From positions 1 through 36,821 of the forward strand of contig NZ_JAUEPL010000059.1 in assembly GCF_030406405.1 (NCBI RefSeq): 36,821 nucleotides of DNA, read 5' to 3'. The notes under the pieces are model-generated. The model worked only from the letters and a program-made list of their open reading frames with translations. It had not been told where the DNA came from and did no database searches. This DNA comes from Streptomyces ficellus. Lineage in GTDB: Bacteria > Actinomycetota > Actinomycetes > Streptomycetales > Streptomycetaceae. This document shows positions 7,920 through 15,436 of the stretch, one piece after another. Numbering within the stretch: the stretch's first letter is position 1; each line of letters begins with the position of its first letter. The position numbers and the translations under genes are program-made.

Positions 7920-8773
7920 GCACCGTCACGACCAAGGCGGACGACCACGGCGGCGCCCTCGCCGGCCCCCGTACGGAGGACCTGGCCGCGCTCCTCGTCG
8001 CCGGGGACCGCCCGCCGCGCCCCAGCGCGCTGTCCGCCTCCCTCACCTTCGGCTGGCGCGCCATGCTGAAGATCAAGCACGTGCCGGAGCAGCTCTTCGA
8101 CGTCACGGCGTTCCCGATCATGATGGTGCTGATGTACACGTACCTCTTCGGAGGGGCGCTGGCCGGGTCGGCCTCCGCGTACATCCAGTTCCTGCTGCCC
8201 GGCATCCTCACCATGAGCGTCGTGATGATCACGATGTACACCGGGGTCGCGGTCAACGGCGACATCGAGAAGGGCGTCTTCGACCGTTTCCGTACGCTGC
8301 CGATCTGGCGGCCCGCGCCGATGGTCGGGTACCTCCTCGGTGACGTCGTCCGCTACTTGATCGCCTCCACCGTGATGCTGACCGTCGGCCTGATCATCGG
8401 CTACCGCCCGGGTGGCGGGCCGGCCGGCGTACTGGCCGGGGTGGCGCTGCTGATGCTCTTCTCGTTCTCCTTCTCCTGGATCTGGACGATGTTCGGCCTG
8501 CTCCTGCGTAGCGAGAAGTCCGTCATGGGCGTCAGCATGATGGTGATATTCCCGTTGACGTTCCTCAGCAATGTCTTCGTCGACCCGAAGACCATGCCGG
8601 GCTGGCTCCAGGCGTTCGTCAACAACAGCCCGGTGACTCACCTGGCGAGTGCGGTACGGCAGTTGATGGCGGGCGGCTGGCCGGGGGCCGACATCGCCTG
8701 GTCGCTGGGGTGGTCGGCGGTGTTCGTCGTGGTCTTCGGCGCGGTGACGATGCGGCTGTACAACCGCAAGTAG
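7916..8773 (+). CDS. DrrB-type ABC transporter permease
   Basis: A 285-residue ABC-2 permease. About 40 hydrophilic residues lead into six hydrophobic helices. DIEKGVFDRFRTLPIWRPAP is the conserved loop of DrrB/ABC-2 permeases, and LSNVFVDPKTMPGWLQAFVNNSP is the typical segment before the last helix. The start codon ATG at 7916 overlaps the ATPase stop by 4 bp (ATGA), indicating translational coupling and a two-component exporter, with the ATPase acting at the cytoplasmic face. The substrate is not visible; family members move antibiotics or lipids. No biosynthetic genes for an antibiotic adjoin it, so it may be a stand-alone efflux pump. Confidence 0.93.
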   Translation: MSTVTTKADDHGGALAGPRTEDLAALLVAGDRPPRPSALSASLTFGWRAMLKIKHVPEQLFDVTAFPIMMVLMYTYLFGGALAGSASAYIQFLLPGILTMSVVMITMYTGVAVNGDIEKGVFDRFRTLPIWRPAPMVGYLLGDVVRYLIASTVMLTVGLIIGYRPGGGPAGVLAGVALLMLFSFSFSWIWTMFGLLLRSEKSVMGVSMMVIFPLTFLSNVFVDPKTMPGWLQAFVNNSPVTHLASAVRQLMAGGWPGADIAWSLGWSAVFVVVFGAVTMRLYNRK

Positions 8774-8800
8774 TGCCGCCGGCCGCTCCACCCGCCTGAT

Positions 8801-8814
8801 GTTTCACGTGAAAC
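8801..8814. promoter_or_regulatory. parS-like centromere site (ParB binding palindrome)
   Basis: The 14-bp perfect palindrome GTTTCACGTGAAAC lies in the 86-bp gap between the ABC permease and cobL. It equals the core ParB-binding parS sequence known from Streptomyces and most bacteria; the flanks are T before and G after, where the consensus often has A. A perfect 14-bp match is very unlikely by chance in DNA this GC-rich. Being intergenic also fits a functional site. Confidence 0.82.
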
Positions 8815-8859
8815 GCCCCACATGGAGCAGCCGGTGACCGCCCGGTAGGGTTCCAGCCC

Positions 8860-10098
8860 GTGACCAGCCCCGTATCCGCCCCGCCCGTGACCGTCGTCGG
8901 CATCGGCGCGGACGGCTGGGCAGGGCTTGCCGACACCTCCCGCGCGGCCCTGCTCGCCGCCGACGTCGTGATCGGCGGGGAGCGTCAGCTGAGCCTGCTC
9001 CCGCCCGAGTGCGGCGCCGAACGGGTCGCCTGGCCCTCGCCGCTGCGCCCCGCCGTCCCCCGGCTGCTCAGCACCCACGCCGGGCGCCGGATCGCCGTGC
9101 TGGCGAGCGGTGACCCCATGTTCTACGGGATCGGCCGCGCCCTCGCGGAGACGGTCGGCCCCGAGCGGCTGCACGTCCTGCCGTACCCGTCCTCCGTCTC
9201 GTATGCCTGCGCCCGCCTCGGCTGGCCCGTGGAGGACACGCAGACCGTCACGCTCGTCGGCCGCCCTCTGGCCTCGCTGGCCGCCGCGCTGCACGACGGG
9301 CGGCGGCTGCTGGTGCTCAGCGCGGGCGCGGCGACCCCGGGCGAGGTGGCCGGGCTCCTCCGGGACCGGGGCTTCGGCCCGAGCCGCCTCGACGTCCTCG
9401 AACAGCTCGGCTCCGCCCGGGAACGGCGGCTGACCGGCACCGCCGATGACTGGCCGCACCTGCCCGGCGACCCGCTGAACGTCATCGCCGTCACCTGCGT
9501 CCGCGACCCGGGCGCGCTGCGCCTCGGCGCCGTACCGGGTCTGCCGGACGCGGCGTACGAGAACGACGGCCAGCTCACCAAGCGGCATGTGCGCGCCGCG
9601 ACACTGGCCGCGCTGGCGCCCGCGCCGGGCGAACTGCTGTGGGACATCGGCGGCGGGTCCGGCTCGATCGGCATCGAGTGGATGCGTACGCACCGCACGT
9701 GCCGCGCCATCGCGCTGGAGCGGGACCCGGAGCGGGCCGCGCGTATCACCCGTAACGCCACCGCTCTCGGCGTTCCGTCGCTGCGGGTCGTGACCGCCGC
9801 CGCGCCGGCCGGCCTGGCGGACCTGGAGACGCCCGACGCGGTGTTCATCGGCGGCGGGCTGACCGCTCCCGGGCTGCTGGACGCCTGCTGGGCGGCCCTG
9901 CGGCCGGGCGGGCGGCTGGTCGCCAACACCGTGACGCTGGAGTCGGAGGCGCTGCTCGCCGACCGGTACCGGCGCCATGGCGGCGAGCTGGTACGGCTCG
10001 CCGTCGCCCACGCCGTCCCGGTGGGCGGTTTCACCGGCTGGCGCCAGGCCATGCCGGTCACGCAATGGTCCGTAACCAAGCAGGAGACAGAAGGATGA
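8860..10098 (+). CDS. cobL: Precorrin-6Y C5,15-methyltransferase (decarboxylating)
   Basis: A 412-residue bifunctional enzyme of cobalamin synthesis. The N-terminal part (about 1-205) is a tetrapyrrole methylase domain (CbiE-like) starting VTVVGIGADGWAGL and containing ASGDPMFYGIGR. The C-terminal part (about 220-412) is a CbiT-like Rossmann methyltransferase with the SAM-binding ELLWDIGGGSGSIGIEW near residue 256 and a VFIGGGL stretch. It methylates C5 and C15 and removes the acetate side-chain carboxyl. The start is GTG at 8860; AGGG lies about 10 nt before it. The stop overlaps the cobM start as ATGA, so both are co-translated. The parS-like palindrome lies upstream in the likely promoter region. 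Confidence 0.95.
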   Translation: MTSPVSAPPVTVVGIGADGWAGLADTSRAALLAADVVIGGERQLSLLPPECGAERVAWPSPLRPAVPRLLSTHAGRRIAVLASGDPMFYGIGRALAETVGPERLHVLPYPSSVSYACARLGWPVEDTQTVTLVGRPLASLAAALHDGRRLLVLSAGAATPGEVAGLLRDRGFGPSRLDVLEQLGSARERRLTGTADDWPHLPGDPLNVIAVTCVRDPGALRLGAVPGLPDAAYENDGQLTKRHVRAATLAALAPAPGELLWDIGGGSGSIGIEWMRTHRTCRAIALERDPERAARITRNATALGVPSLRVVTAAAPAGLADLETPDAVFIGGGLTAPGLLDACWAALRPGGRLVANTVTLESEALLADRYRRHGGELVRLAVAHAVPVGGFTGWRQAMPVTQWSVTKQETEG

Positions 10099-10844
10099 CC
10101 GTCTACTTCATCGGTGCGGGCCCCGGCGCCGCCGACCTGATCACCGTGCGCGGTGCGCGCACCCTCGCCTCCTGCCGGGTGTGCCTGTACGCGGGGTCGC
10201 TGGTCCCGCGCGAGCTGCTCGCCGAATGCCCGCCGGACGCCCGCCTCGTCGACACGGCCCGCCTCGACCTGGACGCCATCACCGCCGAGCTGGTCCGCGC
10301 CCACGAGGCGGGCCACGACGTGGCCCGCCTCCACTCGGGCGACCCGTCCGTCTTCAGCGCGGTGGCCGAGCAGATGCGGCGGCTGGACGCGGCGGGTATT
10401 CCGTACGAGGTGGTGCCGGGCGTCCCGGCGTTCGCGGCCGCCGCGGCGGCGCTGAAGCGCGAGCTGACGGTCCCGACCGTGGGCCAGACGGTCATCCTCA
10501 CGCGGATCGCCGAGCAGGCGACGGCCATGCCGCCGGGGGAGGACCTCGCGACGCTGGGACGCAGCGGCGCCCTGCTCGTGCTGCACCTGGCGGCGCGGTA
10601 CGTCGACCGGGTCGTCGCGGAGCTCACCCCGCACTACGGCGCCGACTGCCCGGCGGCCGTGGTCGCGATGGCCAGCCGGCCGGACGAGGTGATCCTGCGC
10701 GGCACGCTCGCGGACATCGCGGCCGCGACGAAGGAGGCCGGCATCACGCGCACGGCGGTCATCCTGGTGGGCCGCACACTGGCGGCGACGCAGTTCCGTG
10801 ACAGCCACCTGTACTCACCGGAGCGGGACCGGCACGTCTGCTGA
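10095..10844 (+). CDS. cobM: Precorrin-4 C11-methyltransferase
   Basis: A 249-residue SAM-dependent tetrapyrrole methylase. Family features are VYFIGAGPGAADLITVRGA at the start, LYAGSLVP near residue 35, RLHSGDPSVFSAV near 80 and VVPGVPAFAAAAA near 110. The set, especially AGSLVP, marks the C11-methylating CobM/CbiF group. AAGGATG places the ATG at 10095 within the cobL stop (ATGA). A GC-rich hairpin downstream (10873-10889) may end the cobL-cobM transcript before the DoxX gene. Confidence 0.95.
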   Translation: MTVYFIGAGPGAADLITVRGARTLASCRVCLYAGSLVPRELLAECPPDARLVDTARLDLDAITAELVRAHEAGHDVARLHSGDPSVFSAVAEQMRRLDAAGIPYEVVPGVPAFAAAAAALKRELTVPTVGQTVILTRIAEQATAMPPGEDLATLGRSGALLVLHLAARYVDRVVAELTPHYGADCPAAVVAMASRPDEVILRGTLADIAAATKEAGITRTAVILVGRTLAATQFRDSHLYSPERDRHVC

Positions 10845-10872
10845 GGCGGCGGGGCGGCGGGGTGGCGGGGCG

Positions 10873-10889
10873 GCGGGGCGGCGCCCCGC
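10873..10889 (+). terminator. GC-rich hairpin after cobM
   Basis: GCGGGGC (10873-10879) pairs with GCCCCGC (10883-10889) across a GGC loop. There is no T tract, as is usual for Streptomyces terminators. It follows G-rich runs directly after the cobM stop. Confidence is limited because such hairpins are frequent in GC-rich DNA. Confidence 0.4.
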
Positions 10890-10911
10890 GACGTACCCTG
10901 GAACAGGGGGC

Positions 10912-10950
10912 GGTTTCACTTTAAAACCACTTGAAGCAACTCGAAGCAAC
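10912..10950. promoter_or_regulatory. Possible operator upstream of the DoxX gene
   Basis: An AT-richer island contains an inverted repeat GGTTT (10912-10916) / AAACC (10924-10928) followed by two 10-bp direct repeats, ttgaagcaac and tcgaagcaac. It ends about 26 bp before the DoxX start codon. The arrangement suits a regulator-binding site, but no cognate regulator lies beside it. Confidence 0.35.
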
Positions 10951-10976
10951 CGCCTTGCCGGCACCGGGAGATCACC

Positions 10977-11402
10977 ATGGACGTCCTGGTTCTCATCGGA
11001 CGGATCCTCTTCGCGCTGCTCTTCCTCCTCAACGCCGTCAACCACCTCACCAACACCAAGGCGCTGGCCGGTTACACCACGAGCCGCGGCGTGCCGCGCG
11101 CGCTCGCACCGGCCGCCGTCGTGGGCACCGGCCTGCTGCTCCTGGCCGGCGCGGTGAGCGTGGGGCTGGGCATCTGGGCGGACCTGGGCGCGCTGCTGCT
11201 GGCGGTGTTCCTCTTCCCCACCGCGCTGCTCATGCACCGCTTCTGGGCGGAGACGGAACCCATGACGCGGCTGAACGAGCAGGCGCATTTCTTCAAGGAC
11301 ATCGCCCTGGGCGGTGCCGCGCTCATGCTGCTGGCGTTCTTCTCGTACGTCGGTGACGAGCTCGGCCTGACGATCACGGGCCCGCTGTTCCACCTCAGCT
11401 GA
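10977..11402 (+). CDS. DoxX-family membrane protein
   Basis: A 141-residue protein with four hydrophobic helices. The start LIGRILFALLFLLNAVNHL matches DoxX-family proteins, and the PTALLMHRFW plus a Phe-Phe-Lys-Asp (FFKD) loop is typical. DoxX proteins are linked to respiratory or oxidative-stress functions, but the role of this one is unknown. GGGAG lies 6 nt before the ATG at 10977. It sits between cobM and the convergent cbiD gene without overlap, so it is probably not part of the pathway. Confidence 0.87.
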   Translation: MDVLVLIGRILFALLFLLNAVNHLTNTKALAGYTTSRGVPRALAPAAVVGTGLLLLAGAVSVGLGIWADLGALLLAVFLFPTALLMHRFWAETEPMTRLNEQAHFFKDIALGGAALMLLAFFSYVGDELGLTITGPLFHLS

Positions 11403-11425
11403 CCGCGCCTGACCCCGCCCGACCG

Positions 11426-12541
11426 TCACCTCACGGCGCTGCGCCCCACGACCGTGCCCGCCCGGTCGACGCAGACCACGTCGACGGCCACCGGGGCGCC
11501 GCGCAGCACGGTCAGGGCCTGGTCGCGGGCGGTCTCGGCGACCAGGTCACCCAGCGGCACACCGCGCGCGGCGCACAGCTGGAGCGCGGCGAGCCCGGTG
11601 TTGGCGGCCGCCACCTGCGTGGCCAGCGCGTCATCCGCCCCGCCACGGCGCGCCAGCTCCGCCAGGAAGCCCTTGTCGACCTGGGAGCGCGCCGAGTGCA
11701 GGTCCAGATGGCCCGCCGCGAGCTTGGACAGCTTGGCGAAACCGCCGCAGATGGTGAGCCGTTCGACCGGGTGCCTGCGGACGTACTTCAGCACCGCGCC
11801 CGCGAAGTCGCCCATGTCCAGCAGGGCGTCCTCGGGCAGCCCGTACAGGGACGTCACCGTCTTCTCGGAGGTGGAGCCCGTGCAGCCGGCCACATGCGTG
11901 CGCCCGGCCGCCCGGGCCACGTCCACTCCGCGCCGGATGGAGTCGATCCACGCCGAGCACGAGTACGGCACGACGATCCCGGTCGTACCGAGGATGGACA
12001 GCCCGCCCAGGATGCCGAGGCGCGGGTTCCACGTGGAGCGGGCGATCTCCTCGCCGTGGTCGACGGACACGGTGATCTCGACGTCCCCGGTGCCGCCGTG
12101 CGCGGCGGCGACCCGCTCGACGTGCTCGCGCATCATCTGCCGCGGTACGGGGTTGATGGCGGGCTCCCCCACGTCGAGCGGCAGCCCGGGCCGGGTGACG
12201 GTGCCGACGCCGGGCCCCGCCCGGAAGACCACGCCGGAGCCGCCCGGCAGGGCCCGTACCGTCACGCGGACGAGCGCCCCGTGCGTGACGTCCGGATCGT
12301 CCCCGGCGTCCTTCACGATCCCCGCCGTGGCTTCCCCGCCGGACAGGGATTCGGCCGCGAGGGCGAAGGCGGGCGTCTGCCCCTTGGGCAGCGTGATCGT
12401 CACCGGGTCCGGGAAGTCTCCGGTCAGCAGGGCGGTGTACGCGGCGGTCGTGGCCGCCGTCGCGCACGCCCCGGTCGTCCAGCCGGACCGCAGACCGGTG
12501 TGCTTGAGTTGTGCGCTGCGCCCACCCGTCGCCTCACCCAT
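11426..12541 (-). CDS. cbiD: Cobalt-precorrin-5B C1-methyltransferase
   Basis: A 371-residue enzyme that methylates C1 of the corrin ring, a step assigned to the anaerobic-type pathway. The N-terminal LRSGWTTGACATAA is diagnostic for CbiD. ILGGLSILGTTGIVVPYS, then AGCTGSTSEKTV and CGGFAKLSKLAAGHLDLHS are further family blocks. Here it sits among aerobic-type genes (cobG, cobK, cobN), where CobF normally does the C1 step. The ATG at 12541 lies two bases from the ATG proposed for the divergent cobK (12544), so the promoters of both genes must overlap the other's coding region. No strong ribosome site is visible. It converges with the DoxX gene, 23 bp apart. Confidence 0.95.
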   Translation of the reverse strand: MGEATGGRSAQLKHTGLRSGWTTGACATAATTAAYTALLTGDFPDPVTITLPKGQTPAFALAAESLSGGEATAGIVKDAGDDPDVTHGALVRVTVRALPGGSGVVFRAGPGVGTVTRPGLPLDVGEPAINPVPRQMMREHVERVAAAHGGTGDVEITVSVDHGEEIARSTWNPRLGILGGLSILGTTGIVVPYSCSAWIDSIRRGVDVARAAGRTHVAGCTGSTSEKTVTSLYGLPEDALLDMGDFAGAVLKYVRRHPVERLTICGGFAKLSKLAAGHLDLHSARSQVDKGFLAELARRGGADDALATQVAAANTGLAALQLCAARGVPLGDLVAETARDQALTVLRGAPVAVDVVCVDRAGTVVGRSAVR

Positions 12542-12543
12542 GG

Positions 12544-13302
12544 ATGGACCCCGTGCACATACTCATCCTCGGCGGCACGACCGAGGCCCGCCGCCTGGCC
12601 GAGCTCGTGCACGCCCGCGTCCGGACCACCAGCTCGCTCGCGGGCCGCGTCGCCGCCCCGAAGCTGCCCCCGGGCGAGGTGCGCGTCGGGGGCTTCGGCG
12701 GGGCCGAGGGCCTGGCGCGCTGGCTGCGGGAGCACCAGGTGGACGCGGTCATCGACGCCACTCATCCTTTCGCGGACACGATCAGTTCCCACGCGGCACG
12801 GGCAGCCGCGGAAGCCCATGTTCCCCTGCTCGCCCTCCGCCGCCCCGGGTGGGCCCCGGTGAAGGGCGACGACTGGCACCCGGTGGACACCCTGGAGGAG
12901 GCGGCGGACGTGGCCCGCCGCCTCGGCCGCCGTATCTTCCTCACCACGGGCCGCATGGGCCTCGCGTCCTTCGCCCACATCCCGGACGCCTGGTTCCTCC
13001 TGCGCTCGGTGGACCCCCCGGAGCCCCCCTTCCCACCCCACCTCGACGTCCTCCTGGACCGCGGCCCCTTCACCCTCGACGGCGAACGCGACCTGCTGCG
13101 CCGCCACGCCATCGAGGTCCTGGTGACCAAGGACAGCGGCGGCACGGCCACCGCCCCCAAACTGACCGCCGCCCGCGAAGCCGCCCTCCCCGTCGTCATC
13201 CTCCGCCGCCCCCCGGCCCCCGAGGGCGTCCCGGTGGTGACGACCCCGGAGGCAGCGGCGCAGTGGCTCACGGCCGGCAGCGACGTCAGACCTCCGGGGT
13301 GA
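12544..13302 (+). CDS. cobK: Precorrin-6A reductase
   Basis: A 252-residue NADPH-dependent reductase that reduces the C18-C19 double bond of precorrin-6A. The N-terminal HILILGGTTEARRLA is the CobK/CbiJ hallmark. VDAVIDATHPFADTIS and FLTTGRMGL follow, with VTKDSGG for late substrate/cofactor contacts. Two starts are possible: ATG 12544 or GTG 12553, the second preceded by GATGGA. The gene runs divergently from cbiD with overlapping control regions. Its stop (13300-13302) falls inside a 19-bp tandem duplication and lies two bases from the stop of the convergent cobIJ, which suggests the present C-terminus is recent. Confidence 0.94.
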   Translation: MDPVHILILGGTTEARRLAELVHARVRTTSSLAGRVAAPKLPPGEVRVGGFGGAEGLARWLREHQVDAVIDATHPFADTISSHAARAAAEAHVPLLALRRPGWAPVKGDDWHPVDTLEEAADVARRLGRRIFLTTGRMGLASFAHIPDAWFLLRSVDPPEPPFPPHLDVLLDRGPFTLDGERDLLRRHAIEVLVTKDSGGTATAPKLTAAREAALPVVILRRPPAPEGVPVVTTPEAAAQWLTAGSDVRPPG

Positions 13303-13319
13303 CGTCAGACCTCCGGGTA
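13282..13319. repeat. 19-bp tandem duplication at the cobK/cobIJ convergent junction
   Basis: gacgtcagacctccggg occurs at 13282-13298 and again at 13301-13317, a 19-bp period with 17 identical bases. The cobK stop TGA (13300-13302) spans the joint between the copies, while the cobIJ stop (13305-13307) lies in the second copy. A third fragment cctccgggggg follows directly. Confidence 0.9.
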
Positions 13320-14792
13320 CCTCCGGGGGGTCCAGGCCATCCGCTCGCCGGTTCCTCGGTGGACCGCCTGGGTTTGGGAGGAGCCGATGAGGAGGAGGGT
13401 GCGCATGTCGACTTCTGTGGGGTCGAGGTCGGCGAGGGGGAGGACGCGGACCGATTCCTGGGGGCCGCCCACGTCGCGGGCGACGACGACCGGGGTGTCC
13501 GGGGCGCGGTGTTCCAGGAGGAGTTCGCGGGCCTTGGCCACCTGCCAGGTGCGGCTGGCGGAGCCGGGGTTGTAGAGGGCGAGGACCAGGTCGGCGGAGG
13601 CGGCGGCGGCCAGGCGTTCCGCGATGACCTCCCAGGGCTTGAGCCGGTCCGACAGGGAGATCGTCGCGTAGTCGTGGCCCAGCGGGGCGCCCGCCTTCGC
13701 CGCGGCCGCGTTCGCGGCGGTGACGCCCGGCAGGACGCGGACCGGGACGTCCAGGTACGGGTCCTGGGAGGCGGCCTCCAGGACCGCCGTGGCCATCGCG
13801 AACACGCCCGGGTCACCGCCCGACACCACGGCGACGCGGTGCCCGCGCCGCGCCAGGTCCAGGGCGAACTCGGCGCGCTCGGACTCGACCTTGTTGTCGG
13901 AGCCGTGCCGGCGCTGGCCCGGCCGGGAAGGGACGCGGTCCAGGTACGTCGTGTAGCCGACCAGGTCCGTCGCCGAGGCGAGCGCGCCGCGCGTCTCGGG
14001 GGTCAGCCACAGGGGCCCCGCCGGGCCCGTGCCGACCACCACGACCTCGCCCCGGCCGGACACGGCGGGCGCGGAGTCGATACGGGAGGGCAGCACCGCC
14101 ACCGAGAAGTACGGCACCGTGCCGGGGTCCACGTCGGCCAGGGCGGCCGTCCGCTCACCGGACATCGTGGCGCGTTCGACGTAGTGGGCGTCCTCCAGGC
14201 GGCCCGCGCGCTCCAGCGCCCGGCGCACCGCCGGGAACGTACGCCCCAGCTTCATCACCACCGCCGAGTCCGTGGACGCCAGACGGGCTGTCAGCTCCTC
14301 CTCCGGCAGCGTGCCGGGGATGATCGTGAGGATCTCCTCCGCCTCGCACAACGGCTTGCCCAGACGGGCCGCCGACGCGCTCACCGACGTGACGCCCGGG
14401 ATCACCTCCGTCTCGTACCGGTGCGCCAGGCGCTTGTGCATGTGCTGGTACGAGCCGTAGAAGAGCGGGTCGCCCTCGGCCAGTACGGCCACGGTGCGAC
14501 CGGCGTCGAGATGAGCCGCCAGACGGGCCGACGCCTCCTCGTAGAAGTCGTTCAGCGCGCCCCGGTAGCCGCCCGGGTGGTCCGTCGTCTCGACCGTGAG
14601 CGGATACATCAGCCGCTCCTCGACGTGGTCCTCACGGATGTGCGCGGCCGCGATGGAGCGCGCGATCGAACGGCCGTGGCGCGCGCTGTGATAGGCGATC
14701 ACATCGGCCGAGGCGATGACCTCCACCGCCCGGACCGTCATCAGGGACGGGTCCCCGGGGCCGAGGCCGACTCCGTACAGCTTTCCGCTCAT
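13305..14792 (-). CDS. cobIJ: Fused precorrin-2 C20- / precorrin-3B C17-methyltransferase
   Basis: A 495-residue fusion of two tetrapyrrole methylases. Residues 1-245 are CobI: LYGVGLGPGDPSLMT at 5-18, VLAEGDPLFYGSY at 103-115 and VIPGVTSVSASAA at 130-142. Residues 249-490 are CobJ: VVVVGTGPAGPLWLTPETR, VVSGGDPGVFAMA at 322-334 and LALYNPGS near 405. CobI adds the C20 methyl; CobJ methylates C17 and contracts the ring after CobG oxidation. The CobI-CobJ fusion is usual in actinomycetes. The ATG at 14792 overlaps the cobH stop as ATGA. It is the last gene of the minus-strand cobG-cobH-cobIJ operon. Confidence 0.95.
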   Translation of the reverse strand: MSGKLYGVGLGPGDPSLMTVRAVEVIASADVIAYHSARHGRSIARSIAAAHIREDHVEERLMYPLTVETTDHPGGYRGALNDFYEEASARLAAHLDAGRTVAVLAEGDPLFYGSYQHMHKRLAHRYETEVIPGVTSVSASAARLGKPLCEAEEILTIIPGTLPEEELTARLASTDSAVVMKLGRTFPAVRRALERAGRLEDAHYVERATMSGERTAALADVDPGTVPYFSVAVLPSRIDSAPAVSGRGEVVVVGTGPAGPLWLTPETRGALASATDLVGYTTYLDRVPSRPGQRRHGSDNKVESERAEFALDLARRGHRVAVVSGGDPGVFAMATAVLEAASQDPYLDVPVRVLPGVTAANAAAAKAGAPLGHDYATISLSDRLKPWEVIAERLAAAASADLVLALYNPGSASRTWQVAKARELLLEHRAPDTPVVVARDVGGPQESVRVLPLADLDPTEVDMRTLLLIGSSQTQAVHRGTGERMAWTPRRYPEV

Positions 14793-15436
14793 GCCTGGAT
14801 CTCCGCCTCGTGGGCGATCGCGTTGATCGCCGCCGCCGCCATGGCGCTGCCACCGCGCCGGCCCCGTACGACAAGGTGGTCGAGGCCCGGGAACGCCGCC
14901 AGCGCGTCCTTCGACTCGGCCGCGCCGATGAACCCGACCGGGACGCCGATGACCGCCGCCGGGCGGGGCGCGCCCGCCTCGACCATCTCCAGCAGGCGGA
15001 ACAGCGCGGTGGGGGCGTTGCCTATGGCCACCACCGACCCTTCGAGCCGGTCGCGCCACAGCTCCAGCGCGGCGGCGCTGCGCGTGGTGCCCAGCTCGGC
15101 GGCGAGCGCCGGGACGGAGGCGTCGGAGAGCGTGCAGATCACGTCGTTGCCGGCGGGCAGCCGCTTGCGCGTGACGCCGCTCGCCACCATCTGCGCGTCG
15201 CACAGGATCGGCGCGCCGGCGCGCAGCGCCTCGCGGGCGCGGGACACCACCTGAGGGGTGTACGCCAGGTCGCGGACGAGGTCGACCATGCCGCACGCGT
15301 GGATCATCCGCACGGCGACCTGGCTGACGTCGGCCGGCAGGCCCGCGAGATCCGCCTCGGCGCGGATCGTGGCAAAGGACTGACGGTAGATTTCCGCCCC
15401 GTCCTTCTCGTAGTCGAACACTCTGCTCTCGCTCAT
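14789..15436 (-). CDS. cobH: Precorrin-8X methylmutase
   Basis: A 215-residue enzyme that moves the methyl group from C11 to C12, forming hydrogenobyrinic acid. Family blocks visible are RMIHACGMVDLVRDL (with the catalytic His region), ILCDAQMVASGVTRKRL, AIGNAPTALF, VGFIGAAESKDAL and RGRRGGSAMAAAAINAI. The ATG at 15436 overlaps the cobG stop (ATGA) and its own stop overlaps the cobIJ start, so the three products are translationally coupled. The length fits the family (about 210). Longer in-frame extension upstream is only cobG in another frame. Confidence 0.95.
   Translation of the reverse strand: MSESRVFDYEKDGAEIYRQSFATIRAEADLAGLPADVSQVAVRMIHACGMVDLVRDLAYTPQVVSRAREALRAGAPILCDAQMVASGVTRKRLPAGNDVICTLSDASVPALAAELGTTRSAAALELWRDRLEGSVVAIGNAPTALFRLLEMVEAGAPRPAAVIGVPVGFIGAAESKDALAAFPGLDHLVVRGRRGGSAMAAAAINAIAHEAEIQA

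Noticed and set aside
6864..8773. Antibiotic self-resistance pump of a biosynthetic cluster
   Set aside because: DrrAB-type genes alone are common; no polyketide, peptide or sugar genes adjoin.
11454..15254. Very long plus-strand open frame across cbiD, cobK and cobIJ-cobH
   Set aside because: It is antisense or out of frame to recognised enzymes, and its translation is low-complexity Arg/Ser/Ala; an effect of high GC.
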